Numbered from the stretch's first letter, positions 24,265 to 32,993 are shown. The stretch: 64,000 bases of DNA from AV80 sp035536995 (GCA_035536995.1 DATLNB010000041.1:1-64000), one strand, 5' to 3'. A program made the numbers and translations. The notes: a model not told the origin generated them from the sequence alone.

Positions 24265-26487
24265 ATGCCGCGATACATCGGCAAGGAAATGAGCCGCGTC
24301 GATGGCGTGGCGAAGGTGACCGGGAAAGCGAAATACGCCGCCGAGTTCGCGGTGCCGAATCTCGCCTACGGGTTCATCGTTAACGGAAACATCGCGAAGG
24401 GCGCCATTGCCACCATCGATACCGCCGAAGCCGAACGCGCATCCGGCGTTGTCCGCGTCTTCACCCACCTGAACACACCGAAGTTTGGGCCGAAGCCGCC
24501 CACCGAGGAAGCGCCGCCCCGCGGCCAGCAACCGGAGCAGGACAAATCGTTTCGCGCCCTCCAGTCTGAAAAGATTTTCTTCAACATGCAGCCGGTGGCT
24601 CTGGTCGTGGCCGAGACTTTCGAGCAGGCGCGTTTTGCGGCGCGGCTGGTCAAGGTCACGTACAATGCCGAGCCACATCTGACCGACACGGAGACCTTGC
24701 GCGACCGAGCCCGATTGCCCGCGCAGGTATCGACACCGCCGAAGCCGCGGGGGAATCCGGAGGAAGCGCTTCGCAACGCGCCGGCCAAGATCGAGGCCGA
24801 GTACAGGATTCCGATTGAGCATCACAACCCGATGGAACCGCATGGCGCCATCGCGTTTTGGGAAGGCGACAAGCTCACCATTTTCGACAAGACCCAGGGC
24901 GTTTACACGGTCCGCGCGCATCTCGCCTCGACCTTCGGCATCCCTGAAGAGAACGTGAGCGTGGTCTCGCCGTTCGTGGGCGGTGCGTTTGGATCAGCCC
25001 TGCGGCCTAACTACTACCCCGCGCTTACCGCGATGGCCGCGCGGGAATTGAAGCGGCCGGTGAAGACTGTCTATACGCGCACCCAGATGTTCACCGGGCA
25101 CGGATATCGTCCTTATACCATTCAGAAGATCTCACTCGGCGCGGAACGAGACGGCAAGCTCGCGGCGATGATCCACGAGGTGGTGCACAACACCTCGCAG
25201 TTCGAGGAACACAACGACAACACGACCAATTTCACCCGCCAGATCTACGCCTGCCCGAATCTGTTCGCGCAGACAAAGATCACCGACACCAATTTCAATA
25301 CGCCGACCTGGATGCGCGCGCCGGGCGCGGTCAGCGGGATGTTTGCGCTTGAATGCGCAATGGACGAACTGGCCTACGAACTGAAGATCGACCCGCTCGA
25401 GCTGCGCCTCATCAACTACGCAGAGGTCGATCCCCATACCGGCAAGCCCTGGTCCAGCAAAGCTCTCCGCGAATGTTACCGGCTCGGCGCAGAGAAGTTC
25501 GGCTGGTCCAAACGCAAGCCCGAGCCGCGTTCCATGCGGGATGGAAACATGCTCGTCGGCTGGGGCATGGCCACTGGCGTTTGGGGCGCCTTCCAGCGGG
25601 AGGCCAGCGCACGCATCACCTTGCGCGCTGACGGCACCGCGCACGTGGGCAGCGCGACCAGCGACATTGGCCCCGGGACCTACACGGTAATGACGATGAT
25701 AGCGGCCGAGTATCTTGGGCTGAAACCCGAGCAGGTGCAGTTCGAGCTCGGCGACACGAAATTTCCGAAGGCGCCGTCGCAAGGCGGCTCGCAAACGACG
25801 TCGAGCGTCGGCTCCGCGGTCTATGGCGCCGCGTTAGCCATCGGCGCGAAGCTGCTCGAGCACGCCAACAAAGATCCCAAGTCGCCGCTGAACGGCGCCG
25901 CGGCCGCCGACGTGGAGATGCTCGACGGCCGTCTCCAACTCAGGAGCGACCCTTCACGTTTCGTCCGCATTGCCGAGGTGATGAAGCGCAATGGGTTGAC
26001 CGAGTTATCGGAGACGTTCGATTCAAAGCCCGCGCCCGAGCGCGACAAATACGCGCTCCTGGCGCACGGCGCTCAGTTCGTTGAAGTGAAGGTCGATCCT
26101 GATCTCGGCAATGTCCGCGTGACTCGCGTGATCGAAGTGACGGCGTGCGGAAAGATCATCAATCCCAAGGCGTCACACAGCCAGGAGATCGGCGGCGTCG
26201 TCTGGGGAATGGGGATGGCGCTCACGGAAGCGACCGAAGTCGATCATCGCTTCGGCCGGATTATGAACCCGAACCTCCAGCATTATCATGTCCCGGTGAA
26301 TGCCGACGTCCACGAGATCGAGACCATGTTCGTGGAAGAAGAGGACAAGGTGGTGAATCCGCTTGGCGTGAAAGGCATGGGCGAATTGGGCATGGTCGGT
26401 ATCCCCGCCGCGATCGCGAACGCGGTTTTTCATGCGACCGGCAAGCGCGTGCGGGACCTGCCGATTACCCCGGATAAGTTATTGTAG
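24265..26487 (+). CDS. paoC: Aldehyde oxidoreductase molybdenum subunit (PaoC-like)
   Basis: The product has 740 residues from ATG 24265, preceded by GGGAGGG. It is the molybdopterin-binding large subunit of a xanthine-oxidase-family enzyme oxidising aromatic or aliphatic aldehydes to acids. It begins SRVDGVAKVTGKAKYAAEF. The Moco-binding FVGGAFGSALR and WMRAPGAVSGMFALE are in the middle, and the C-terminal KGMGELGMVGIPAAIANAVF carries the expected catalytic Glu. Length fits PaoC/YagR. The genes are in the usual small-medium-large order. No paoD-type insertion chaperone gene follows; a tRNA does. Confidence 0.9.
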   Translation: MPRYIGKEMSRVDGVAKVTGKAKYAAEFAVPNLAYGFIVNGNIAKGAIATIDTAEAERASGVVRVFTHLNTPKFGPKPPTEEAPPRGQQPEQDKSFRALQSEKIFFNMQPVALVVAETFEQARFAARLVKVTYNAEPHLTDTETLRDRARLPAQVSTPPKPRGNPEEALRNAPAKIEAEYRIPIEHHNPMEPHGAIAFWEGDKLTIFDKTQGVYTVRAHLASTFGIPEENVSVVSPFVGGAFGSALRPNYYPALTAMAARELKRPVKTVYTRTQMFTGHGYRPYTIQKISLGAERDGKLAAMIHEVVHNTSQFEEHNDNTTNFTRQIYACPNLFAQTKITDTNFNTPTWMRAPGAVSGMFALECAMDELAYELKIDPLELRLINYAEVDPHTGKPWSSKALRECYRLGAEKFGWSKRKPEPRSMRDGNMLVGWGMATGVWGAFQREASARITLRADGTAHVGSATSDIGPGTYTVMTMIAAEYLGLKPEQVQFELGDTKFPKAPSQGGSQTTSSVGSAVYGAALAIGAKLLEHANKDPKSPLNGAAAADVEMLDGRLQLRSDPSRFVRIAEVMKRNGLTELSETFDSKPAPERDKYALLAHGAQFVEVKVDPDLGNVRVTRVIEVTACGKIINPKASHSQEIGGVVWGMGMALTEATEVDHRFGRIMNPNLQHYHVPVNADVHEIETMFVEEEDKVVNPLGVKGMGELGMVGIPAAIANAVFHATGKRVRDLPITPDKLL

Positions 26488-26497
26488 GTGGCGAAGA

Positions 26498-26572
<75 letters not shown>

Positions 26573-26585
26573 GGGGTGCAGGAAG

Positions 26586-26618
26586 AGTGATAAGTGACCA
26601 GTGATCAGTGATCAGTCA
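26586..26618. repeat. GTGATCA heptamer array
   Basis: GTGATAA GTGACCA GTGATCA GTGATCA GTCAAGC, five units at exact seven-base spacing, lies immediately upstream of the tRNA-Val 5' end. It could overlap the tRNA promoter region. Confidence 0.65.
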
Positions 26619-26660
26619 AGCGGGCGAGACTAAACTCGCCAGAGGGACCGCCGGCCGAGA

Positions 26661-27212
26661 TCAGGCCGCGAGCTTTGCAGCGTCCTTGTGGCCGAGAATG
26701 CGGACCGTCTGCTGGAGCTGTTCGACCTGGAGCGGTTTTTTGAGAACCGTGACCGGGCCGCGCGCCAAAATCCGATCGAGCATTTCGCTGTCGGGATAAC
26801 CCGTGATCACGACGATCGGCAATTCCGGATCAGCTTCCTTGGCCGCGTCGTAAACATCGTCAGCCGGACCGTCCGGTAATTTCAGATCGAGAAACAACAG
26901 ATCGAACTTTTGTTTCTCAAGGGCAGCCAGCGCTTCTTTGACTGTGCCGACAACGACGCGGCTGAACCCGATTTTCTTCAGGAAAATTTTAAATAAACTC
27001 TGGAGACTCTCGTCGTCATCAACCACCAGAACGGTCGGCTGCCCGGACTTGTCTTCTTTCAAGATGTCCTTGTCGAGAGAAGCCTTTTTGATGCGCCAGC
27101 GGCCGCCGATTTGGATGGCGGGAAGCTGACCGCGTTGCACCAAATAATAGACGGTCGGCAACGGAATCCGGAGATATTTGGCCGTTTCTTTGACCGTCAA
27201 GAGGTTATGCAT
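26661..27212 (-). CDS. Excisionase-type HTH / response-regulator receiver fusion
   Basis: The product has 183 residues from ATG 27212. Residues 1-50 form an excisionase/MerR-like winged helix (LLTVKETAKYLRIPLPTVYY, GRWRIKKASLDKDI). Residues about 60-175 form a receiver domain with acidic pocket D65-D67, phospho-acceptor Asp109 (LLFLDLKLPDG), Thr137 and Lys158/159 (VLKKPL). The DNA-binding domain is in front of the receiver, the reverse of most response regulators. Predicted phosphorylation-controlled DNA-binding protein. No histidine kinase is adjacent, so the partner is elsewhere. An AT-rich upstream region holds a candidate promoter. Confidence 0.88.
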   Translation of the reverse strand: MHNLLTVKETAKYLRIPLPTVYYLVQRGQLPAIQIGGRWRIKKASLDKDILKEDKSGQPTVLVVDDDESLQSLFKIFLKKIGFSRVVVGTVKEALAALEKQKFDLLFLDLKLPDGPADDVYDAAKEADPELPIVVITGYPDSEMLDRILARGPVTVLKKPLQVEQLQQTVRILGHKDAAKLAA

Positions 27213-27268
27213 GGCAGCAAAACAGCAACTTGCCTCTTAATGAGCAAGTCTTTTTCGCTTGGGACAGA

Positions 27269-27294
27269 ATTATAGCTTTTATAATCAATGTCAA
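27269..27294 (-). promoter_or_regulatory. Candidate sigma-70-like promoter of the HTH-receiver gene
   Basis: On the minus strand a perfect TTGACA (27289-27294) is followed after 14 bases by a perfect TATAAT (27269-27274), about 57 bases before the ATG at 27212. The spacer is three bases shorter than ideal, so activity may be weak or need an activator. The surroundings are AT-rich, unlike most spacers here. The rest of gap 27213-27415 shows nothing else. Confidence 0.45.
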
Positions 27295-27415
27295 TCCTTC
27301 ATTCGGGATTTTCCTGATCCACATAAGGTTTACCCTGACCCACGCTCCCTGTGCGCGCCCTTGAAAGCCTGACTGGACAATATCGGGGCGGCGGTTGACT
27401 ATTCCCCCCTTCGAA

Positions 27416-28039
27416 ATGAGAGCGCTGTTCTTTAAGCGATTTCTGCAACGCCCGCTGCAGGTCGCCTCCATTATCCCCAGCTCCAAGGCCCTCGTGAAAC
27501 GGGTCGCGCGCAAAATGGATTTCAGCGAGCCCCTCGTGATCGCCGAGTACGGCCCGGGCGAGGGCGTGCATTCGCGCGAGATCGCCCGGCGAATGTCGGC
27601 AGACTCCCAGTTGCTACTCTTTGAATTGGACCAGGCGTTCTCCCGCGATCTCGAGCGTCAATTCGCGGACGATCCGCGCGTTCACGTCATCCATGGGGAC
27701 GCGGCGAAGTTGCCCGAAGAACTGAAACGGCGCGGGATTCCGCACTGCGATTATATCCTGTCAGGGATCCCGTTCAGCATTCTGGAGATCAAGAAAAAGC
27801 GGGCGTTGCTGGAGAAAACTTACGAAGCCCTCGCTGACGGCGGCCGCTTTATTATTTACCAGGTGACGAACGAGCTGCGCCAGCACGCGACCTTGTTTGA
27901 TCGCGCGGAATCGGAGTACGTCCTGCAAAACATTCCACCGATGTTCATCACCGTTTTCCACAAAGTCAGTCGCCGGAATGGGCATCGCCGCCCGCACAAA
28001 CCCGCCGCCGAGCTCTCCACCAACCACCGCTCGGCATGA
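27416..28039 (+). CDS. SAM-dependent methyltransferase, phospholipid N-methyltransferase-like
   Basis: The product has 207 residues from ATG 27416; an upstream TTG at 27395 is less likely. 'FFKRFLQRPLQVASIIPSSK' followed by the SAM motif IAEYGPGEGVHSREIA resembles PmtA-type phospholipid methyltransferases and the related KsgA fold. Further motifs are LLLFELDQAF, VIHGDAAKLPEEL and YILSGIPFSIL. It could methylate phosphatidylethanolamine or another lipid at the inner membrane face; the substrate is not proven by sequence. Its last four bases overlap the fumC start (ATGA). Confidence 0.75.
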   Translation: MRALFFKRFLQRPLQVASIIPSSKALVKRVARKMDFSEPLVIAEYGPGEGVHSREIARRMSADSQLLLFELDQAFSRDLERQFADDPRVHVIHGDAAKLPEELKRRGIPHCDYILSGIPFSILEIKKKRALLEKTYEALADGGRFIIYQVTNELRQHATLFDRAESEYVLQNIPPMFITVFHKVSRRNGHRRPHKPAAELSTNHRSA

Positions 28040-29454
28040 AGTCGGGTTCGACGCGGGTCGAGAAAGACTCGATGGGCGAAATGTCCGTCCCGGAGTCGGC
28101 CCTTTATGGCGCATCGACCCAGCGCGCCGTCCTGAATTTCCCGATCAGCGGCCAGCGTTTTTCGCGACCCTTCATTCGCGCGCTCGGCTTGCTTAAATGG
28201 GCAGGCGCCCAGGCGAACGCCGACCTCGGGTTGCTCGATTCGCACCGCTCGGCCTTGATCGTGCAGGCTGCAGAGGAAGTGGTGGAGGGAAAACTCGACG
28301 ACCACTTTCCACTCGACATTTTCCAGACCGGTTCCGGGACAAGCACGAACACGAACGCGAACGAAGTAATCGCGAACCGCTCGTGCCAGCTCGCGGGAAA
28401 ACCGATCGGCGCAAAAGATCCGGTCCACCCGAACGACCACGTCAACATGGGGCAGTCGAGCAACGACGTCATCCCGTCGGCGATCCATGTCAGCGCGGCC
28501 GAACAACTGCAAGGCTGCCTCGATCCCACTCTGGAAAAGCTGCACGGTGCGCTCGAGGCAAAGGCGAAAGAGTTCTGGGACATCATCAAGATCGGCCGGA
28601 CCCATCTGATGGACGCAACCCCGGTCCGGCTCGGCCAGGAATTCGGCGGGTATGCGCGCCAGGTTTTTTATGCGCGGGAACGGCTGCGCCGCGCGGTGGA
28701 AGTGTTGTCGGAGTTACCGCTCGGCGGAACCGCGGTCGGCACCGGATTGAACCGGCACCTCGATTTTCCCGGCAAAGTGATGCGGCACCTGGAACAACGG
28801 ACCGGGATCAAATTTCGCGAGGCGGAAGATCATTTCGAAGCGCAAGGCGCAAAAGACGGCGTGGTCGAGGCGAGCGGTCATTTAAAAACGATCGCGGTCA
28901 GTCTCTTCAAGATTGCGAACGACATTCGCTGGCTCGGGAGCGGGCCCCGCTGCGGGATCGGCGAGATCCGGTTGCCAGCGACGCAACCCGGCAGCTCGAT
29001 CATGCCCGGGAAAGTGAACCCGGTTCTGTGCGAATCGATGATGATGGTTTGCGCGCAGGTGATCGGGAACGACGCCTGCATCACCTGGTCCGGCGCGAAT
29101 GGGAACTTCGAGTTGAACGTGATGATGCCGGTGATGGCGCACAATCTTTTGGAGAGCATCCGGCTGTTAGGCAACGCCTGCGACGCGTTCGTCGAGAAAT
29201 GCGTCCTCGGAATAGAAGCGAATGAAGAACGTTGCCGGGAGCTGGTCGAACTTTCCATGGCGATGGTGACCAGCCTGGCGCCGAAGATCGGATACGACCG
29301 CGCGGCGGAGATCGCGAAAGAAAGCGCGAAAACCGGACGAACGGTGCGGGAGCTTTGCCTGGAGCAAAAAGTGTTGCCGAAAGAAGAGCTGGAGCGCGCG
29401 CTCGATCCGGTGGCGATGACGGAGCCGGGCGGCGAAGGATCAGCGGGAGGTTAG
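28036..29454 (+). CDS. fumC: Fumarate hydratase class II
   Basis: The product has 472 residues from ATG 28036, translationally coupled to the methyltransferase. It catalyses reversible hydration of fumarate to malate in the citric acid cycle; cytoplasmic homotetramer. Diagnostic motifs: GEMSVPESALYGASTQRA, the substrate loop TGSGTSTNTNANEVIANR, HPNDHVNMGQSSNDVIPSA, the GRTHLMDATPVRLGQEF catalytic region, and GSSIMPGKVNP near residue 320. Length is normal for the class. Confidence 0.95.
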   Translation: MKSGSTRVEKDSMGEMSVPESALYGASTQRAVLNFPISGQRFSRPFIRALGLLKWAGAQANADLGLLDSHRSALIVQAAEEVVEGKLDDHFPLDIFQTGSGTSTNTNANEVIANRSCQLAGKPIGAKDPVHPNDHVNMGQSSNDVIPSAIHVSAAEQLQGCLDPTLEKLHGALEAKAKEFWDIIKIGRTHLMDATPVRLGQEFGGYARQVFYARERLRRAVEVLSELPLGGTAVGTGLNRHLDFPGKVMRHLEQRTGIKFREAEDHFEAQGAKDGVVEASGHLKTIAVSLFKIANDIRWLGSGPRCGIGEIRLPATQPGSSIMPGKVNPVLCESMMMVCAQVIGNDACITWSGANGNFELNVMMPVMAHNLLESIRLLGNACDAFVEKCVLGIEANEERCRELVELSMAMVTSLAPKIGYDRAAEIAKESAKTGRTVRELCLEQKVLPKEELERALDPVAMTEPGGEGSAGG

Positions 29455-29455
29455 C

Positions 29456-29965
29456 GTGTCCCGGGCATCGAGGGTGGTCGTCGCGGTCACGGCGATCGCC
29501 TGGGGTCTGGCCGGTGTTTCGGATGCGGCCGAGAACGGGATCGACCTGGCGGCCTTGGTGACCAAGGCCGACGCCCAAACTGCATTGGGCGAGCCTGTGA
29601 AAGATCCTCAGACGCGGAGCGGCGAAGGGGCGGACGGTTTTTATTCGCGGTGTAATTATTACAGCGAAAATCCCGGCAAATCGCTTCTCCTTCGTGTTCG
29701 GCAAACCACTGCCGGCCAGTTCGAACCGAAGAAACAGTTGGAGGAAATGACCAGTGGTAACGACAAGTTTAAAGCCGTGACGGGCCTGGGCGAAAAGGCG
29801 GCCTGGACCAGGGAGGGCGACGAACGGGGCCCGGGCCATGCCGTCATGCTTTACGTGACCAGGAAGAACGCGTTCGTAACCGTAGCGATCAGCGGGATCG
29901 ACGACGAGAAGAGCGCGACCGAAAAAGCGAAGACATTGGCGCGCAAAATCCTGGGCAAGCTATAG
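29456..29965 (+). CDS. Secreted hypothetical protein
   Basis: The product has 169 residues from GTG 29456, starting next to the fumC stop. It has a signal peptide (VSRASRVVVAVTAIAWGLAG, SDAAENG). The mature part, with LVTKADAQTALGEPVKDP, GFYSRCNYYSENPGKSLLLRV and FKAVTGLGEKAAW, resembles small periplasmic proteins of the 'DUF3558/lipid-ligand' style, but I do not assign a family. Probably in one transcript with fumC and the next gene. Confidence 0.7.
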   Translation: MSRASRVVVAVTAIAWGLAGVSDAAENGIDLAALVTKADAQTALGEPVKDPQTRSGEGADGFYSRCNYYSENPGKSLLLRVRQTTAGQFEPKKQLEEMTSGNDKFKAVTGLGEKAAWTREGDERGPGHAVMLYVTRKNAFVTVAISGIDDEKSATEKAKTLARKILGKL

Positions 29966-29971
29966 TGCCGG

Positions 29972-30346
29972 ATGGTTGCGAACGTCCACGGCCCACAATT
30001 TTCCGGCGGCGCGAATATCGCGATCAAATGCCCGAGCCACACCTATGAGCAAACCGTGCGGTTTTATCGCGACACGCTGGGGCTGCCGCTGATTGAGGAG
30101 GAAGAAGAGGGCTGCATTTTCCAATTCGGCCCGAACCGCCTTTGGGTCGACCGGGTTCCGAACCTGAGCCACCCCGATATCTGGCTGGAGCTGGAAACGA
30201 ACGATACCGAAGCCGCCGCGTCCTACCTAAAGATCAACGGGGTCCCGCGCCGGGATGAGGTGGAACAGCTTCGGGAAGATTTCGACGGGTTCTGGATTTC
30301 GGACCCGGCCGGGGTCATCCATCTAGTCGTGGGCGACGAAGAATAA
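29972..30346 (+). CDS. VOC-superfamily (glyoxalase-like) protein
   Basis: The product has 124 residues from ATG 29972, six bases after the previous stop. The single beta-alpha-beta-beta-beta pattern of the VOC superfamily is visible: VRFYRDTLGLPLIEEEEEG, CIFQFGPNRLWVDRV, IWLELETND, and the end FWISDPAGVIHLVVG. VOC proteins are often metal-dependent enzymes or resistance proteins acting on small molecules; the substrate is unknown here. Confidence 0.8.
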   Translation: MVANVHGPQFSGGANIAIKCPSHTYEQTVRFYRDTLGLPLIEEEEEGCIFQFGPNRLWVDRVPNLSHPDIWLELETNDTEAAASYLKINGVPRRDEVEQLREDFDGFWISDPAGVIHLVVGDEE

Positions 30347-30353
30347 AAGTGTA

Positions 30354-30377
30354 GAGGCGCTTGGGCCAAGCGCCTTA
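30354..30377. terminator. Hairpin between convergent genes
   Basis: AGGCGCTTGGGCCAAGCGCCT forms a nearly perfect 8-10 bp stem between the stop codons of the VOC gene and the MBL-fold gene. It lacks a T tract and belongs to the small dispersed hairpins, but its place suggests two-way termination. Confidence 0.45.
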
Positions 30378-30383
30378 GTTGGG

Positions 30384-31256
30384 TCAAGCCGCCTGAATCA
30401 CCTTGTCAGGGGCAGGCGAAGTTTCGAAGAAAATGCTGTCGAAGGTCGGCTGAAAGGCGCGTCCTTTCGTTTGCCCGATGGTGAAACGCAAACTGACCTC
30501 TCCCTGGCTGGCGCAATGCACTTCCACTTCCGCCCGGCCGCGCTCCTCGAGCATGGCCCGGATCGCGCCGGCCGCGAGCTCCGGCGTATTGCAATCACGG
30601 CTGAGATGCACGAGCACGACCCGCTCGAGTTTGCCGGCGAGCAGCTGCTCGATCACAGTCGCAGCCGCTGTGTTCGACAAATGGCCGTGCCGTGATTGGA
30701 TTCGCTGTTTTACCGGCCACGGCCGATGCGGATCGTTCTGCAGCATTTTTTCGTCGTGATTGGTCTCGATCACGAGGGTGTGCACTTTGCGGAGCCGTTC
30801 GACAACCATTTTCGTTGCGTACCCGAGATCGGTGATAAACCCGAGCGAGCTCTCTCCGGAATGAAATGCGTATCCGACCGGATCGACCGCATCGTGCGGA
30901 ACCGGAAAGGTCTGGACGTGAATATCGCAGATTGTGAAATCCGCGCCGGTCTGGAACAGGCGCCAGTTGCGATGTTCGTCGAGCGATCCGCAGCGGATCG
31001 CTTCCGCGGTGAGCCGATTGCAATATATGGGGACGTGAAACTTGCGGCAAAGCACTTCGAGCCCGCAAACATGGTCGCCGTGCTCATGGGTGAGAAGCAC
31101 GCCGTCGAGCTGCGCTGGAGTGATCCCGCATTGCTCCAGCCGGCGGACGATTTGCCGCGCGCTAAGCCCGCCATCGACCAAAATCCGGCAATGATCCGTC
31201 GCAACGAGCGCGCTATTTCCGGCGCTTCCGCTGCCGAGCATGGTCAAGGTGAACAC
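30384..31256 (-). CDS. MBL-fold metallo-hydrolase (WalJ/YycJ-like)
   Basis: The product has 290 residues from ATG 31256. The start MFTLTMLGSGSAGNSALVA and the metal-binding HEHGDH (57-62), followed by FPVPHDAVDPVGY, IETNHDE and LVHLSRDCN, place it in the WalJ/YycJ branch of the metallo-beta-lactamase fold. Members are double-metal nucleases or phosphodiesterases linked to DNA repair and cell-wall homeostasis in Firmicutes. Cytoplasmic, single gene. Confidence 0.85.
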   Translation of the reverse strand: MFTLTMLGSGSAGNSALVATDHCRILVDGGLSARQIVRRLEQCGITPAQLDGVLLTHEHGDHVCGLEVLCRKFHVPIYCNRLTAEAIRCGSLDEHRNWRLFQTGADFTICDIHVQTFPVPHDAVDPVGYAFHSGESSLGFITDLGYATKMVVERLRKVHTLVIETNHDEKMLQNDPHRPWPVKQRIQSRHGHLSNTAAATVIEQLLAGKLERVVLVHLSRDCNTPELAAGAIRAMLEERGRAEVEVHCASQGEVSLRFTIGQTKGRAFQPTFDSIFFETSPAPDKVIQAA

Positions 31257-31359
31257 GGTGCGATTAGTAGCGGACGCCGGCGCGTTTCACAAATCGGAAA
31301 TGGATTTTGCGCTGGAAAAACGCGGCAGGGCCGGCGCGGAGCCGGCCGCCCACGCGCCG

Positions 31360-31480
31360 GAAGCTCCAAGCGCCAAATCCCAAGCTCCAAAGAAGCTCCA
31401 ATATTCAAACAGCAAATCTCGGGTGACCGTTTGCAGCTTGGTGCTTGATGTTTCTCTGCAGCTTGGTGCTTGGAATTTGG
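31360..31480. repeat. Facing CCAAGCT heptamer arrays (inverted repeat)
   Basis: The left array reads AAGCTCCAAGCGCCAAATCC and continues CCAAGCTCCAAAGAAGCTCC. The right array is its rough reverse complement (GCAGCTTGGTGCTTG..., GCTTGGAATTTGGCGCTT). Together they could form a long imperfect hairpin between the MBL gene and the unknown gene pair. The same units appear at 1304-1362. They fill the 227-base gap 31257-31483; no gene is seen there. Confidence 0.6.
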
Positions 31481-31483
31481 CGC

Positions 31484-32194
31484 TTACTCCAGCAGGCCCG
31501 CGATCTTGCGTCCGGGTAAGGCAAGCACATGCGCTTTCTTGGCGGGGTAATCGAGGGTGCGGAACGCGCGGATTTCCTCGAGCCGCCTCATTGCATTTAG
31601 GGTGTCGAGGAATTCGGTGTAACGCGCGGCCAGCTCCGTGGTCTCGAGATAGCGGCTGCGCAGGTTCGCCGATTGAAAGGCGCCTGGATTCTCAGAGGCG
31701 AAGAGATGGAACCGGAGCCAGCGCCGATCCGTTCGGGAAACTTTTTGGGTCTTGCGAAAGAACGCGACGAAAAGGAGGAGGACCAGATAAGTATCGACCC
31801 GCGCCTGCACCTCGAGGTTCCGCGCAAAATCTTCGGAAGCTATCTCGCGATCGCCCTTCTTAAAGTGGAGCGCGGCGTGAAGGGCGTGATTGATCTCTTC
31901 CACGAAAGCGATCAAGGACCGGATGTTGCGGTCGCTCAGCCCGGCTCGCGGATCGTGCCGCTCGAGTTGTTCGATGAGCCAACGCGAATAATAAATCCCG
32001 ACGTAAAGCTGGTCGTCCGCGCGCCGAAGAAAGGTGCGGGCCAGCTCGCTCAGCTCACGGGCGTTGGCCCCGGCCAGGGCGGAAAGCTGCGCGCAACGGC
32101 GTTGATCGATCAGGCAATCCTCCAGGTTGATCCCGACCTGCGCGTAGGTGCGTTCAAAGAGCCGCTGGATTTGGCTGAAAAGCGTCTCGGTCAT
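31484..32194 (-). CDS. Hypothetical protein, second gene of a coupled pair
   Basis: The product has 236 residues from ATG 32194, overlapping the stop of the upstream gene by four bases (ATGA). It is mostly alpha-helical and rich in Arg/Leu/Glu: YAQVGINLEDCLIDQRRCAQ, FVEEINHALHAALHFKKGD, TDRRWLRFHLFASENPG. One hydrophobic segment, TYLVLLLFVAFF, could be buried or membrane-associated. The family is not recognised. The coupling implies a fixed ratio with the 32191-32883 protein, probably a complex. Confidence 0.7.
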   Translation of the reverse strand: MTETLFSQIQRLFERTYAQVGINLEDCLIDQRRCAQLSALAGANARELSELARTFLRRADDQLYVGIYYSRWLIEQLERHDPRAGLSDRNIRSLIAFVEEINHALHAALHFKKGDREIASEDFARNLEVQARVDTYLVLLLFVAFFRKTQKVSRTDRRWLRFHLFASENPGAFQSANLRSRYLETTELAARYTEFLDTLNAMRRLEEIRAFRTLDYPAKKAHVLALPGRKIAGLLE

Positions 32195-32883
32195 AAGAGG
32201 AACGACGGATTTGGCTCTTCATCGAGATTGATTAACGAATCCGAGAGGCGGTTGAGCGCGACCCGGACCTCGCGGAAACGGTCAGCCAGCTCCTCATACA
32301 CATCGCTCAAATCGCACCGGCGCGCGGTCGCGTGGGACGCGACGAGCTGATAGTTGGCCCGGCCGATCTGCTCGTAAAACGCAAGGTCCGGCGCCCCGCG
32401 CAAACTTCGGCGCTGAGTGTTCTCGTGAAAGATCCCGCTGAGAAAGAGCGAATAATTGCCAACGTGCGCCCGGAGAAGAAAGGCCTGTTCCGCGGTGGCC
32501 CGGGTCAGGGCGATCAGCATGTCGGACACGTATTGGCGTTCGTTTTCGCCGGATTGGTGCGGCGCGCGGAGGCCGCTCGCGTGCGAAAAGGCCTCGAGCA
32601 GCGAAGCCACGTAATCACACAGCTTGCGATCGGTGATGCCGACGTCGCGCAGGACGTGGCGGGCCAGGACATAAAAATAAAAATGCGACGAGATCTGGAG
32701 ATGCCTTGTCCCGGAGAGGATCGCTTGGACGAGGCGCGGATTGTCCAGAACCGAATCGCGCGTTTCAGCGTCACTCAGGAGGTCGACCAGGGAAACGTGA
32801 TCCGTTTGGGACCGGGCGAGAATGCGAACGACAAAATCGAAATCCGCCGCCGTAAAGCGCTCCCGACAATTCGCCCGGATCAT
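32191..32883 (-). CDS. Hypothetical protein, first gene of a coupled pair
   Basis: The product has 230 residues from ATG 32883; the open frame extends to 33015 but overlaps the promoter side of the divergent gene at 32994. It is helical, with RFTAADFDFVVRILARSQ, a repeated 'LLSDAETRDSVLDNPRLVQA' segment, HFYFYVLARHVLRDVGI, and RANYQLVASHATARR near the end. There is no signal peptide or known catalytic motif. The family is not recognised. Translationally coupled to the next gene. Confidence 0.7.
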   Translation of the reverse strand: MIRANCRERFTAADFDFVVRILARSQTDHVSLVDLLSDAETRDSVLDNPRLVQAILSGTRHLQISSHFYFYVLARHVLRDVGITDRKLCDYVASLLEAFSHASGLRAPHQSGENERQYVSDMLIALTRATAEQAFLLRAHVGNYSLFLSGIFHENTQRRSLRGAPDLAFYEQIGRANYQLVASHATARRCDLSDVYEELADRFREVRVALNRLSDSLINLDEEPNPSFLL

Positions 32884-32993
32884 CGGAATCGGATCATGAG
32901 CATCAGCGATGCCGGAAAGCAAGCCCGCTGATTTGGGCGCCGGAAATATCCCGCTTGTTTGCGCACCGTTTTTCCCCCTACGCTCGTTTCGAA

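Noticed and set aside
28197..29225. 342-codon open frame overlapping fumC in another frame
   Set aside because: Arg-rich shadow frame; fumC has complete family motifs across the same bases.
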